Assembly: GCA_037975125.1 (NCBI GenBank)
Contig: CM075852.1
Location: forward strand, 10,189,300-10,253,299
From: Latrodectus hesperus
Lineage: Eukaryota > Arthropoda > Arachnida > Araneae > Theridiidae
Direction: 5' to 3'
Length of the DNA: 64,000 nt
This document shows positions 28,061 through 46,839 of the stretch, one piece after another; position 1 is the stretch's first letter, and each line of letters starts with the position of its first letter. Position numbers and translations under genes: made by a program. A model generated the notes under the pieces. It was not told the origin of the DNA, ran no database searches, and saw nothing but the letters and a program-made list of their open reading frames with translations.

Positions 28061-31000
28061 AAGCCATACTCAGCTGATAGATTATTCATTTGTATATATT
28101 TTTAATTCCTAACCCTATTATTCTCCAACCTGATCGTATTGATTACCAATTTTGGAAAAAAATATCAAGGCAATTTCAAATTTAATTTTTTTGGTTTTTT
28201 AAATGCTTATAGTGTTTTTCAGGTTTCAAGAAATAATTTATCAGTAAAAGTTAAAACATTTTTTAAAGTTACCGTATCTATCTATTGCTTCAAATCAATA
28301 TACGTTAGTTTTTTTTAGATATCTTAAAACTGAAGGAAAGCAGGAGATTTGTGTATGTGTTTGCGTGTTTGTGTGTGTTTTTTTGTTGTGGCTTTCTTGT
28401 GAAAGTTTTCTCCACAGTTTTAATTTTTTTTTCAAGATTTGTGGTTTTGTTAATTTTAGGAGTGATTTAACTCAAAACGTATTTTTAAAGCCACAGACAT
28501 TTCTGCTGCTTTCTATATCTTAACTTTTCCCGCGTGTACTAGATATCAATTAGATGAATTTCTTCAACATTTTTCAAACAGTGAAAATTTCTTCTTCATA
28601 AATAATGTATAAATATAAGAAATAACGTTATTTAGAAAAGCAAAATTATTTTTCTTCAATTTCAGATCTATTTAGTTCCAAAATATGTTCCATTTCGAAA
28701 GAGAGAAAAGCAAATTATAAAGAAAACTATATTTTTATGAAATAAAATCACTTTAAAAAGGCTTTATCTATCATTTACTATATACTTTAATAATTATAGT
28801 TTAAAGTATAAACCATTATAAAATAATTAAGCTAAGTTAATAAATTAACAATGTTTTAGCAATATTTTCCATCTAAATCTTATCTATGAATTAAATGAAA
28901 TAAATATGTGCAAAAAATTAAAATCAAACAAAAACAATAAATATTAATACATTAATATATTGATAAAATAAACACATTTCCATAATTTGAAACAGTAAAT
29001 ATAATACTGCTTGATTCCATAATAAAGCATTTTTTATATTCATAAACATGAAACAAGAAACAAATTCAGTGTTATTTTTTATTCATTCTAACCTTTCTGT
29101 AGAATCGAAATAATGATATTCGAAATTACTCAAAATCCAGCAATGCTTTCAATTTGGTAAAATTTAGGATTTTCCTGGTCAAGAATTGAGGCAAATTTTA
29201 ATTTAACACTACAAAATCACAAGCAAAAATATAAATCATTATGCAACGGTTTATTAACTAAGTACTTTTCATGAAAGTTTTTAATGTTATTATTTCCTTT
29301 AAATATTTCTCTGTAAAAATATAAGAGGATTTTTAAAAGAAGGCAATAAAAGATTTTCTGTAAGCATCAAGGAAACAAAATCCTTTGAAGCATGGACTCT
29401 TCTTGGCAGTCTATCAAGTCTTCTTTACACCTAAATTTCGATATTTATTTCTTCTCAAGTAAATAAACTACGCAGACAAGAAAAATATACTGAAAATTGT
29501 CCATTTATCGAATCGTAAATAATTGTGAGCAACAGTTCTCATTGAGCCGAACGGAACAACTGGTAGCATTAGGACAAAGTAATTTTTGGAATGGAAGAGA
29601 GTGAGAAAAGGGAGAAAGTTTTGGCAAAGTTTCAAGGAAACCACCTTTTGGTGTTGTGATTAATAGACTTCTCTCCCATACCAAACCTCAGGCGGAAGCT
29701 GCAAAATCTTAGCCAGGATCACATCAAATAGAAAGTTTTCTCTTTCAGCTCAATTTCATGCTTAATTAAATGAATTTGCATAAAAGATTTTATAAACTCA
29801 TTGTCTTATTACGTGATAAGTTGGTACTTTAGCATATTTAGATACATAGATATGATAATTTACTTCAATTGCATACAAAAAAAAATTAGCAACGCTGTAT
29901 TTCTTCAGTTGAGTAGCACTGTTTATTTTATGTTTGGAGTAGTATAATTAATAACGTAATATATTTGTTTTAATGTAATAAATTGTATTTGAGTTTTAAC
30001 TTACATGTTTTCAATTTATTAGTTAACAGTTGAAAATGGGTTAGGTGTATTTTTAATGATCTTAATTTGTTTAAAAAATTTATTAGTCATTAAAATGCTT
30101 AATTAATTATACAAAGTATATAATTAATGATGAAAAGTTTGTTAACTAAGCATTAGCAAAATTAATTTTATCATATAACTATATATTCATGATAAATAAT
30201 TTCCCTAATTATTAAGAGAATTCTCATATAAATATAGTTTTTATAAGAATAAATTTCATGAAATGTAATGTAAGAATTGTAATCTGTATATTAACATGAA
30301 CTTATCATTTCAATAAAACTTTGCCTCATTGCAGAGAAATTATAATTATATTTGTTATAATGCACAACTAAAATTGGTACAAATATTTGAACAATAATAT
30401 TAATATTTGTGAACAATATATTAATTTATAAAAACTAAGACCAAATTATGTAAATTAATTTACTAAATTTCTGGGAATAATGAATTTAATTCTTCATTAG
30501 CATAATTATTTAGATATAAATATAATTATTTAGAATCACATAAGCTAATCTGTCATATTCATATGCATCAACAGTTTATGAAATACTATTGTATCAGTAA
30601 GTCTTGTAAAAAGCTTCATATTAAAATGAAACACTTGATGTATAGTTAATAGGTTTATAATATATTATTAGTTATGTAATTGGTTTATTATAATGATACT
30701 ACATTTATTGATGAGAACTCTATTTTGGAAATCAATATTTATTTATATGTTTTTAATTTCATTTTTCTTAAATTAAAAAATATTTAAAATGTGATAAAAT
30801 GCATATTTAACAATTTATTCAAAAAGTAAATAAGCCTGTTGTAAATTCTATACTTTAAAATGTATCGATTTTATTTTTAATTTTCATGTATTTTTCAGTT
30901 TCTGAACATTTTTAAACTTATTCTTTCACGATTTATGTTATATTGTTATGGCTGTTTATGTATAACGTCTATTTAACTTATTTTAATAATGCATTGAACT

Positions 31001-32871
31001 AACGTTTTTGCTGTTATTTTTGAAAGTGTAAGAAATCAATTTTTGTATCGAAAATTTATGATGGAAAAAATATTGGTACTTCTTATTTCATAAAACCAAT
31101 ACGACTACGTGTGTTTTTTATAATACTATATTAAAACATTAGATTTACATATTTATGAACAGTAGATTCCTATGTTATTAAATTTTCTCACACATTCTAG
31201 ATCATTAAATCATGCTACCTATTAAAAAGAGATTTCATTTTTTAAGACGAAACCCCATTATATTCTAAGTATACGAATTCAAAGTCATTTGATAAAGTAA
31301 TCATGTTTTTTTATTGGTTTATAAAAGTGAAAAATATTTGCAATTTGCTAATATTTTTGTTTGAATACATGCCTTTCTTTCAAGTTAACATAAATTATGT
31401 TATTATTAATTGCAAAGAATCTATAAATTTTCCAATACGAAAATAAACGTATTGATAATGTCATATTTGAAAATTTTGGTTATTTAAAAAAAAATTCTGT
31501 AATCCTTTTAAAATAAAGTATTTATATATTTTTTTATATATGTTCATTTTTGTGTTATCATTTATTAATTCTCTTAAAAACTTTTAGAAAGGTATAATTA
31601 ATGCAATGATAAGTAGTGAACGTAAGATTCAACTAAAATTTACTGGAAGAAAATGTAAATTAGATTTAAAAAGTAAAACACAAAATAATAAATTAGAAAA
31701 TTCAGTAACAATGCAAAAATATCAAAGAATGTTTTGTTAGAAATTACAAAGATTTTATTATCAATATTTATCTCCTATTATTTTATTAGTAGCTTTCCTA
31801 CTAATAAAATAAGGTAGCTACTAATAAGATAGTAAAAAATTTCATTTTTATCTTATTATTTGAGTAGCAGTTTGCAGACAAAAAGCTATTTTAAAACTAA
31901 AATAAGTTCTTTTTTTAATTAATATGATTACAATTTACTGTATTCAAGTGAAAATTTCTTATTGAAACTTTATTAGTATTTCATAGAGTGATAGAATTGA
32001 TAATTGATGATTGGTAAATCCGTTATAAACTATTGTAAAAAACTAAGTATTTTCTGAATAAAAGTTTAATGTTTTTGAAGCTTATTAACATATATGGGAA
32101 TGATAAACACAGTAATAACTTGAACTGAAATGAAATATGATTATTTTTCCATCGATATTTGTCAGATATTGCGAGAAAATATATCTCAAAATTTATTGAT
32201 TATAAGCGATTGCTTCATAAAAGCAAATGTATATTAATCTATGAATTACTTTTATTTCAAATATTATATGTAAAATATAAACATTATTTCCTTAATATTG
32301 TGCGATGCAAATATAAAAACCAAGATTTAAATATGAAAATAAAGAAATATATACTAATCCAAAAACCTTTAGAATGTGCAATAATTAACAGCAAATAAGA
32401 CTTGCAGATAAAAATGAAAAAAACGTCTAAAAAACTTCATCAAGTCTAATATTTTTGAATTATTTCAAAAAATATTATATACAAAGATCTTAAATTATAT
32501 TAACTACATATTAAATACTTTATTTTTTATTACTGTTATTTAATTGTTCCTAAATTATTTAAAAACTTTTTAAAAAATACAAGTTTTCGTATTTTACCGC
32601 TTCTTTATTTCTTTCTCTACAAAGCTATGTACAGTGACTAATATAGAAAGAGTATTTTAAAATTAGGAAATAAATTTTTTATGCTATGATAAATTAAAAT
32701 ACATTAGTATAATGTTAAGATGATTGCGATTTATTTCTTAAAGTTAACAAATTTACTTCTTATCAAAATAAATATTATTTATATGTATATATATAAATGT
32801 AATTCATTGACGGCTAATGATTTATTATTTTAAGCAAGAAATTAATTTAAAAATTATAGAACACGTATTTC

Positions 32872-32872
<1 letters not shown>
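28061..32872. other. Long AT-rich stretch with no gene
   Basis: About 4.8 kb of low-GC DNA. A modest GC rise at 29520-29720 has no clear frame. A perfect hairpin lies at 31778-31812: a 15-bp stem TTATTTTATTAGTAG with a 5-nt loop, followed by a related TAGCTACTAATAAGATA. A 79-codon frame at 32159-32398 is Ile/Lys/Tyr-rich and chance-like. Confidence 0.4.

Positions 32873-32968
<96 letters not shown>
32873..32968. repeat. (TA)n microsatellite, about 96 bp
   Basis: A pure TA run; frames through it are artefacts. Confidence 0.96.
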
Positions 32969-32970
<2 letters not shown>

Positions 32971-33364
32971 ATACATATTCTATCATCTGTAATGTAAACT
33001 GCTTTGATATATTTGATTTTCAATTCCGGTTTCCGTGAAAAATTTGATATGTAATGATAATACAGAAATTTTATTATCATATAATATCATCGTTTGATTT
33101 TTCTGGAAAACAATAATTACTTTCTACACATAGAGCTTCAGTCAATCTTGCAATTAAATATAGCTTCTTTTGGTATTAAATAATAGCTGAAAATGTTCTT
33201 CAAGTAGAATATACATTCATTTTATTGTTTTAAAGTTGTAAACTGCAATTTGCTTAAAAATCATATAATGTATAAAGTATGGAACAAAACTATATACATA
33301 TATATATAAATACAGTTGGTTATATATATATATATATATATACAAACTATATTATTTGCATAAA

Positions 33365-33560
33365 ATTGGGAAGAAAATATTTCGTACTGCATGCAGTGGA
33401 TTATTTTTAAATTGTAAGTCGGTTATATATCATGAAGTATTTATAATGGTGTTAACAAGTTATGACTACGCGTATTTTACATCCAATCTTAATCATTATT
33501 GCTAATCACCATACACATGTGAATTCTATATAAAATGTTTAAAAATTAATTTAATTTAAA
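33365..33560. repeat. Diverged direct repeat, left copy
   Basis: Shares an ordered series of blocks with about 34150-34440: GAAGAAAATATTTCGTAC, then TATGCA/CATGCA, AAATTGTAAGT, TATCA.GAAGTATTTAT, ATGGTGTTA, and AAATTAATTT. The copies are about 785 bp apart, in the same orientation, with many substitutions and small indels. Confidence 0.7.
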
Positions 33561-33677
33561 AATCATTGTTGCACGCACTAAATACCAATCTTGAATTATT
33601 TTTGTTGCCGAAAGAATAAATCGTTTTTTAGGATAATTGTTTCCATTGACGAATATTTCAGTAGAAATGAAGATAAT

Positions 33678-33681
<4 letters not shown>

Positions 33682-33771
<90 letters not shown>

Positions 33772-33787
33772 GTATATATATATATAT
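33682..33787. repeat. (AT)n microsatellite, about 106 bp
   Basis: An AT run with one CTGT interruption near 33769, lying between the two direct-repeat copies. Another 20-bp AT run is at 33322-33341. Confidence 0.95.
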
Positions 33788-33829
33788 GAATTTACAACAA
33801 TTCAAAACTATTTTTAAATTTCTAATGAC

Positions 33830-34100
33830 CAGCAGCTCTAGCATATCACAGTTTTCGACACCAGTAGGTGTGGAAGGGGTGGCAACTTGTATAATGTGGC
33901 ACCAAATTTCCGTGCCATCATTGCCCCTGAATTGGGTAGATGGTCATAATTTAGAACCAGGGACTAAGCAAAAGAAATCCAGACTTAACCTGCTACTTTC
34001 ATATGTATCATTTCAGATGGAGGACATTGCGACCAGGAATTTTTTTTTATTTGGAACCAGTCCACTGCCTCAACAACAATTTAAAACTAAGATATATTTT
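33830..34100 (+). other. Unassigned open, GC-richer segment
   Basis: A plus-strand frame stays open from the AT array to 34130. It reads SQFSTPVGVEGVATCIMWHQ, later LNWVDGHNLEPGTKQKKSRL. It ends near a CCTCAACAACAAT sequence that resembles the CAA tails of the LINEs in this window. It may be a degraded retroposon tail, but no domain is recognisable. Confidence 0.2.
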
Positions 34101-34149
34101 AGTTTTATTTTGCAACAGTTTAAGAACTAAGTTATATTATATTATTTAT

Positions 34150-34440
34150 AATTTTGAAGAAAATATTTCGTACAGTATGCAACAGGTTATCTGTAAATTG
34201 TAAGTTAGTAATATCACGAAGTATTTATTATGGTGTTACTAACTTGTATCTTACATACATCCTTAGTAATTTTTACTATTCACAATACATATATGAATTT
34301 TTTCTATTTTTGTAGTATCTTTGTTAAAATTAATTTCAAAGCCTAACAGGAGATAGGCTAGCACAAATATCATTTACATGGCTACTTCACCAATGTTTGT
34401 CATTTGAAATTCAGCAATATTGTAAAAATCGTTGCATGCA
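34150..34440. repeat. Diverged direct repeat, right copy
   Basis: Partner of 33365-33560. After the shared core, the tail AAAAATCGTTGCATGCA (about 34422) matches AAAAATCATTGTTGCACGCA (about 33560), with an insertion of about 70 bp in this copy. Confidence 0.65.
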
Positions 34441-34502
34441 ACCTCTCTTTTGAGGTAAAATCTCAGAGAGCAGTTCAAAGGAGTAAAATTGGATGAGTGT
34501 GG

Positions 34503-34567
34503 TTCGACAAAAGATTATAGACTATTCGACAAAAGATAAAGACTATTCAACAAAAGATTATAGATGA
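34503..34567. repeat. Short tandem repeat, three copies of about 22 bp
   Basis: Three adjacent copies of TTCGACAAAAGATTATAGACTA and close variants begin at 34503, 34525 and 34546. Confidence 0.8.
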
Positions 34568-34569
34568 TA

Positions 34570-35110
34570 ATGCATAACTTAATCCAGATACCTATGTTAA
34601 CTCTTTTGTTGACTTGTTAGAACAAATAATTCTGCAGTTGTAATTATTGTTACAACTTATACAATAAATTTATTATCTATTTTAGAGCAACTCTAAACAT
34701 CTAACTGAAATTAATGTTTATATCTCATCAAGATGATTTTGAGAACAACGCATCAAATCTCCTTGAAATTCTAGTCCATGATTTCTTCAGCGTCTAGCAA
34801 TAACTGCTCCATTTATTGTACATATATACGTACGCCTAAATGAAGATTAATCCCCTCATATTATACAACAAAGATCTTGTGGCTGGACATTTTTTTCTTT
34901 CATCATGGAATTATATCAGTGGTTACATACTTGAACGATATCTGGTAGTGTCTACAATGGATTCAACTAGTGTATGAATGAGTGGTTGTTTGTTAAAAGT
35001 GGTTCCTAAACTCAAATATTTAAGAACTAAATTTCACATTTCCATTTCGTGTATAACGCTGATGATCGATAAGAAAGTGTGCGTTCTTTGATTGTGTGTT
35101 CCATACGACA
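34570..35110. other. Unassigned, moderately AT-rich flank of the LINE derivative
   Basis: Less AT-rich than most of the window. Together with 35927-36500 it forms the sequence into which the 790-bp element inserted. Joined minus-strand frames read short plausible stretches but many stops, so it may be an old transposon or pseudogene that I cannot name. Confidence 0.25.
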
Positions 35111-35123
35111 ACATCCGCATATT
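35111..35123. repeat. Target-site duplication, left copy
   Basis: ACATCCGCATATT; an identical copy is at 35914-35926, bracketing the retroposon at 35124-35913. Confidence 0.85.
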
Positions 35124-35215
35124 CTTCTTCTTCTTCTTAGAATTGGGTTTGTATGTCAATGGGCACCTCTGCTTTTATCAGCATTTTGTACCATTAACTC
35201 CAAACCCAATGTTTC

Positions 35216-35422
35216 CTAGTTCCAGTTGCTCGGGTCACCCACTTTATTAATAAAGTCCGATAACCCTTTAATGGAGTCTAGGTGTAACTCTCTAGTATGG
35301 ATGATGCCTAAAGAGGTTAATCTAGGGAGGGCAAGAGCCTCGCATTCATAAATAATATGCTCTGCCGTTTCCTCTTGCGTATGACATTTCCAGCAGATAG
35401 GGTCTTGCTGAAACAGTCCCAT
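35216..35422 (-). pseudogene. LINE ORF2 C-terminal remnant with CCHC motif
   Basis: A minus-strand frame of 68 codons holds DPICWKCHTQEETAEHIIYEC (Cys10-x2-Cys13-x8-His22-x4-Cys27), then EALALPRLTSLG, and ends SNWN before the stop. This matches the pattern after the RNase H domain in many LINE ORF2 proteins (CxxC, E-H-hydrophobic-C, then RxxxLG). No catalytic domain remains. The Met at 35422 is in a weak setting and the true frame probably continues upstream across the fusion point. Confidence 0.7.
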
Positions 35423-35429
35423 CTGGTCA

Positions 35430-35700
35430 GAGAGTCAGTCATACTAGGGATAGCTTCCTGACTTTCACCAGAAGATGGTTTATGGGTCATTTCTACCTCA
35501 AGTGAAGGATTCATTACTGCCCCTTTACAAGATTGCCTCTGAGTTCCCTTGTCTTTTTCAGGAAGGTCTACTTCAGAGGCTTCACCTGCAAATGCAGAAA
35601 GGATTGTTATTTCTTGTGTCTTTTCAGCCACAAGATAACAATTTATAAGCTCAGGTAATATAAGTCCACCCAGCATTGCCTGAGATACTGGGCAAGGCAA
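35430..35700 (-). pseudogene. 5' ORF segment of the non-autonomous LINE derivative
   Basis: A minus-strand frame opens with MPCPVSQAMLGGLILPE and continues through polar sequence (EVDLPEKDKGTQRQSCKGA, MTHKPSSGESQEAIPSM). Near 35430 it loses register with the CCHC frame that follows. It is Ser/Glu/Lys-rich with no recognised domain and may be the N-terminus of a LINE ORF. The annotated frame runs on to 35317, but its last third is out of frame with the CCHC segment. Confidence 0.4.
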
Positions 35701-35926
35701 ATTACTCTAGAAGTTTGCCAGGCAACTAGAGGCTCCGTTAAGACACCAATACCGTGGTGCCAATTAGCCCTAGGCACGGAACGCATAACACCAGGGTTTA
35801 CGGGAGCTGGTTCGCGGCCTCTGATTCTATATTCAAGGCTATCCTGTCATTCCTACAGGACGTTCGGTGATCCACCACATACCGACGCGCCTGGTAGCTG
35901 CTCAGGCCCCAGGACATCCGCATATT

Positions 35927-37189
35927 ACGGAGAGGATATGACATTTTAAGTTCATTATTCTGAGCAATTGTAGTGTAATTAGAATAATGTGTTATAGTAA
36001 ATGCGATCTTGTAAGAAGACGTTCCCAATAAAACCTTATGGTCTGTCTCATGCTGATAGCATGTTCACTGTCCCGGAAAAGCATCATTCATTATTGTTGA
36101 TTGGAAACAGTATCTCCTTGACTAAGATATTGGATATGGAGGTCACTCAAGCATTTATGCCATGCTGGATGTATTGAGATATTACAAAAATTGCATTTGC
36201 ATTTTTACAACAAGTGGATCTACTTAATTGGAAGTGTTTTTTGTGCAAGTTCATTAATTTATCTTCTCCTTGCTTGTCTCTGGTAATCTCCTAGATAATT
36301 GGGTAGGGCATGTCCTCAATTAAATTAGTTGTACATTGAATCTAGTTAGCATCCCATGCGAACATTGCATTGATTTGTTAAATATGTTTTAATTCAACAG
36401 TGTGGTTTCCAACAACTTCGGTAAATGTGTCATTAGAATATCTTTCAACGATTGAACCTAGGTTTCATCACATACAAAAACCTGAATTCTAATAGTCATT
36501 TTGCTTAAAAATTAAAAAAAATTAGTACTAATATTAACATATATTTTTCTAGTTAAAGAAAATAATTTGCTAAGATGATGTAATGTCGGAAACAGAGTTT
36601 CCAAAGGACGAGTAAATGTAAGGAGATGAGCAAATGAAAACTGCATCATATTTTGCTGGAAGAGCAACCACTTCTATTGGAATTTTTTTTTTATTCAGAT
36701 AACGAGGAATATAATGTAATATGACTTCATCGGTAAGGTTTTGATAAAACTCGATCATTTAATTAATTAAGATTTTGATCAAATTCACAGCGAATAATAG
36801 CATTAACTAAATATAAGAAGCTCAAGATAGTGAAAGCTTATAGACAAAATTATGTGATAATGTGATGTACATATCGAATCAAAACTAATATATTAACTGG
36901 TCATTTCTGTGATATAACTTGTTTCAAAAATTTCAAAATATACCATATTTATTGACGTCATTAATCTATACTTGAATCTTATGTTTGCTTCACTTGTACC
37001 AGTACTCCGTTCACTTACAAGCAGTACAGAGACACTCAAACTTTCCCGAAAAGAGATCAAGTGAATACAGTAGTTGTTTCGAAAGTTGTTGTATATGGAC
37101 CTCAACTGTTTTTAAATGCATTGTATTGTTATTCAAATAATTAAATTTATGCTTTAATATTTATAACAAACACACAGATATATATGAAT
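35927..37189. other. Unassigned flank, then AT-rich DNA
   Basis: 35927-36500 continues the moderately GC-richer sequence interrupted by the 790-bp insertion. Minus-strand frames with stops suggest a decayed coding sequence, but I recognise no domain. 36500-37189 is AT-rich with two short chance-like minus frames. Confidence 0.25.
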
Positions 37190-40413
<3,224 letters not shown>

Positions 40414-40780
40414 ATTTATCATCATACTTTAAAGTTTAAATAATAAAGAAAAGGTCACTGAGTCCTCCTTTGCAAAGTGTAACCATAGCACAATAAACTA
40501 ATAACTCCTAAAATTACGTTGCAAAGTTTATTTATTAGATGCTCCACCTAAAGTTATACTTAATAAGTTTTCAAGATGCATAAATACCTTTACTTCTTCA
40601 ATTTATCACCATAATCCAAAGAAAATCTTATAACAATGTCCTGTGGATCCTCATTTGCAAAATGCGAACACTGAGATGCAATGAATTCTTATTTGCAAAC
40701 AGCAATTAATTTATTGCATTATATTGTAATCTAGTCACTGAAAGTATTTCCAGAACATTTGAACTTGCGTTAGTCTACAG
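40414..40780. repeat. Diverged tandem duplication, unit about 184 bp
   Basis: Copies at about 40414-40597 and 40598-40780. Ordered matches: AATTTATCATCATACTTTAAAG against AATTTATCACCATAATCCAAAG; GAGTCCTCCTTTGCAAAGTG against GGATCCTCATTTGCAAAATG; and a later TTGCAAA..TTTATT block. Many substitutions. Confidence 0.55.
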
Positions 40781-43169
40781 GAGTATTTAAAATGTTAGCA
40801 AAATGAGTTAGTAATGAAAATTTGTGAATGGTGCGCTAAGTGGAAAGCATCAGTATGTTAGCAAAAGAAATTTTTATGAATTAGTTTCCTTACAGCAATA
40901 TCAGTTTTAATTTTGCCTAAGATATTCTTATTTAAAAGATTACAAAATTCGTATTTGAGATGGTTTTATTTTGTTTAGTCTATACAACAAGTTTGGCCGT
41001 AACATTCTTGTACATATTTGACTTATATTAATGAGCAATAGAACAATATTTGAAATAATTATAATTTTTATATTGAACAAAAGATAGAAATTTCACTACT
41101 GTTTAATTTATATTTATTGTAACCATAGTTTAAATAATAATAATACGAGTAATAAAGATTTCTTTGATAATACTTGTAAAATTTTTCTCATTTATTATAA
41201 TTGATTTTTCAGTTATTTTAGATAGCAAAAAGAGCATTTATTTTAGGATGGTCTTATAAAATATATTTTTACTAGGATATATAATATAAGGAGCTATGAT
41301 TTTCCATTTCAGATTCGACTGATGAAAACAGCGAAATTTAAATACTAATTTTGCCCCTTACAATTTCAGAGCCTTGTCAGCATAACACTGGATATTTTAA
41401 ATTGATATTCATTTTGATACAATGGTTCAAATAAAGATGTGATATTGGTAATAATATTAGACATCAATTGAGTCTTTTGTAACACAAAATTGACGACATT
41501 TACATTAATAATCTAACAATTTTTGTAAATAAATTTTAGAGAAATAATATCTAGTTTTGGTATGGGACTTAATCTATAAAATCGTAGGAAATAAAAGAAA
41601 AAAAATTGTGTCCGAATTCAAAAGTATAAGTGTGATTGTAATTTCAAAAATAAACTTTTTCAAATTTCATAATATCTGATCTTCAAATTTGAAAATGTAA
41701 TTTGAAAAATACATGTGATAGCTGATGCATACTTTTTAATGAAATCGCAATTTTTACAAGATATTCAAAAACAAATTCCTTTGAACCTGAAATTTAAAAA
41801 GTAAAAAACCATACTCTTAGTATATTAAGCAAATGTAATAAAAATGCTCTTTGGTAAACTTAAGTATCTAATTTAAAATATTTGTCTCCAAAACATAGAA
41901 TCCATATACTGTGAAAACATAGTGATATAAGTACAGTTAACATAGTATTATTATTATATAATACTATATTTAGCATGTTGTAACATTAATTAACATATTA
42001 TAATAATTTTTTTATTTTTGTAAAAGTTCTGAAATTTTAAGTAAACTAACCAAACTAATTATTACGAGTGTTAACAGCTGAAGCATCTTTGAATTTTTTT
42101 TTTCCACAATTGCATTTAATTGAAATTAATAATATAGAAGTATAAATTAAAAAGGAATAATGCATTGATGTATTCATTACCTTTTTGAAATATAAAGTGA
42201 AATGTGTTTGTATAATAAATATTTATGTAAATAAATAATCTTTGTGTAACAATTTATATATTTTCGAATAGTAAAGTAGTATTGAAATTATATATACTTT
42301 TAAAATGGATTACTATTAATTGTTTATATTAGTTTTTACTTAATATGGAAGATCGATTTTGGATTTTAAATTAGTGAACTGATCTACTTGATTGTTCAAT
42401 TTGATTCAAATGTAGACTCTTCTTAAAAGTAATAATATTTCAAGTTCTCTTCTTAAGTGTAATAATATTTCGATTTCTATATGCATCATTTTAATAAATT
42501 ACAAGATTTTAATTATTATTTTTAAAATTTGTGTATAATTTTGCACACAATAACAAGTTTAAAATGTTGACTTGATCCTTTCTTTTTATCATTCTGAAAT
42601 ATTATGCCCAAATGGCTGAATGCTTCAGAAATATGAAGAAGAATATGATGAGAAAGTATATTGTGGACATACCGCTATGTTACTGAGGTGCCGTACACAA
42701 CAACCGATGGGATGAATATGGTAAATTCAATAATACACAAGACATTTAGTTCAGGGTGTAAAATTATATTGCGGTTAACAATCAAATTGATATACACTAT
42801 TTAGAAATGTTTCCACTGGCTATCAGGGATTATTTTGAAGCAGTTACCATCATTAAAGACAAATTTGTTCTAATAATTAAAATTCCAAGTCATTTGTTCT
42901 TAACACCATTGCGAACGAGCCTGTCAGCACACTGAGCTCAAAGCAAGCTCGTTGTAGGGATCATTCCAAGTTGACTACCTGTTCCCTAAATTGTCTAGAA
43001 TCAGTTTTCGCTCTTAATTACGTTAAATTGCTTAAAATTGGTCAAAAGAATGAATCTGCCTAAAATGTCTAAGGAAGACGTTGCTCTTGTCCAAATGTAA
43101 AACGCTTCGTTTATTAGGCCATACGGATTCTATTAGCTGAATTTCGCATCCTAACTCATATGTTGTCCA
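40781..43169. other. AT-rich stretch, no gene recognised
   Basis: A 30-bp tandem pair lies at 42417-42476 (CTCTTCTTAA.. units). Slight GC rises at 42600-42720 and 42890-42970 have no clear frame. Confidence 0.35.
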
Positions 43170-43181
43170 CCAACTACATGT

Positions 43182-43338
43182 TGTTGTTGTTGCTTATCCT
43201 CCATGTCTTACGGAGTCAGACTAGATCCACGAGTTCGTTGACTGTAAGGAAGTCGAAGACCAAAAGAGGATTGCTAAAGAGATCCTCCCTAGAGAGACCC
43301 ATGCAATCCAAAAGATGCTCAGGAGAAGCCTGATGATT
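43182..43338 (-). mobile_element. 5'-truncated LINE tail, 157 bp, with perfect 12-bp TSD
   Basis: On the minus strand the sequence is nearly identical to 7092-7247 of the LINE at 6871-7251: the CCHC tail region HQASPEHLLDC, SREDLF, the ELVDLV terminus, the stop and 3' UTR, then GGATAAGCAACAACAACAACA. The identical 12-bp duplication CCAACTACATGT flanks it (43170-43181 and 43339-43350). The high similarity to the 7-kb copy suggests that both insertions are fairly recent. It has no coding capacity. Confidence 0.92.
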
Positions 43339-43350
43339 CCAACTACATGT

Positions 43351-46839
<3,489 letters not shown>

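Larger units (their letters stand above)
35124..35913 (-). mobile_element. Compact non-autonomous LINE derivative, 790 bp, perfect 13-bp TSD
   Basis: Bounded exactly by ACATCCGCATATT on both sides. On the minus strand it starts CCTGGGGCCTGAGCAGC. A GC-rich leader of about 200 bp follows, then an ORF segment, then the C-terminal tail of a LINE ORF2 with a CCHC motif, a short 3' UTR, and a 3' tail of about five AAG units (CTTCTTCTTCTT on plus, 35124-35138). It seems to join a LINE-like leader to the LINE 3' end without reverse transcriptase or endonuclease, as in deletion-derived parasitic LINEs. The AAG tail differs from the CAA tail of the other LINEs, so it uses a different partner. The alternative, an ordinary LINE with a random internal deletion, needs other copies to exclude. 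Confidence 0.75.

Noticed and set aside
32159..32398. 79-codon plus-strand frame
   Set aside because: Lys/Ile/Tyr-rich, no splice context, no motif; consistent with chance in AT-rich DNA.
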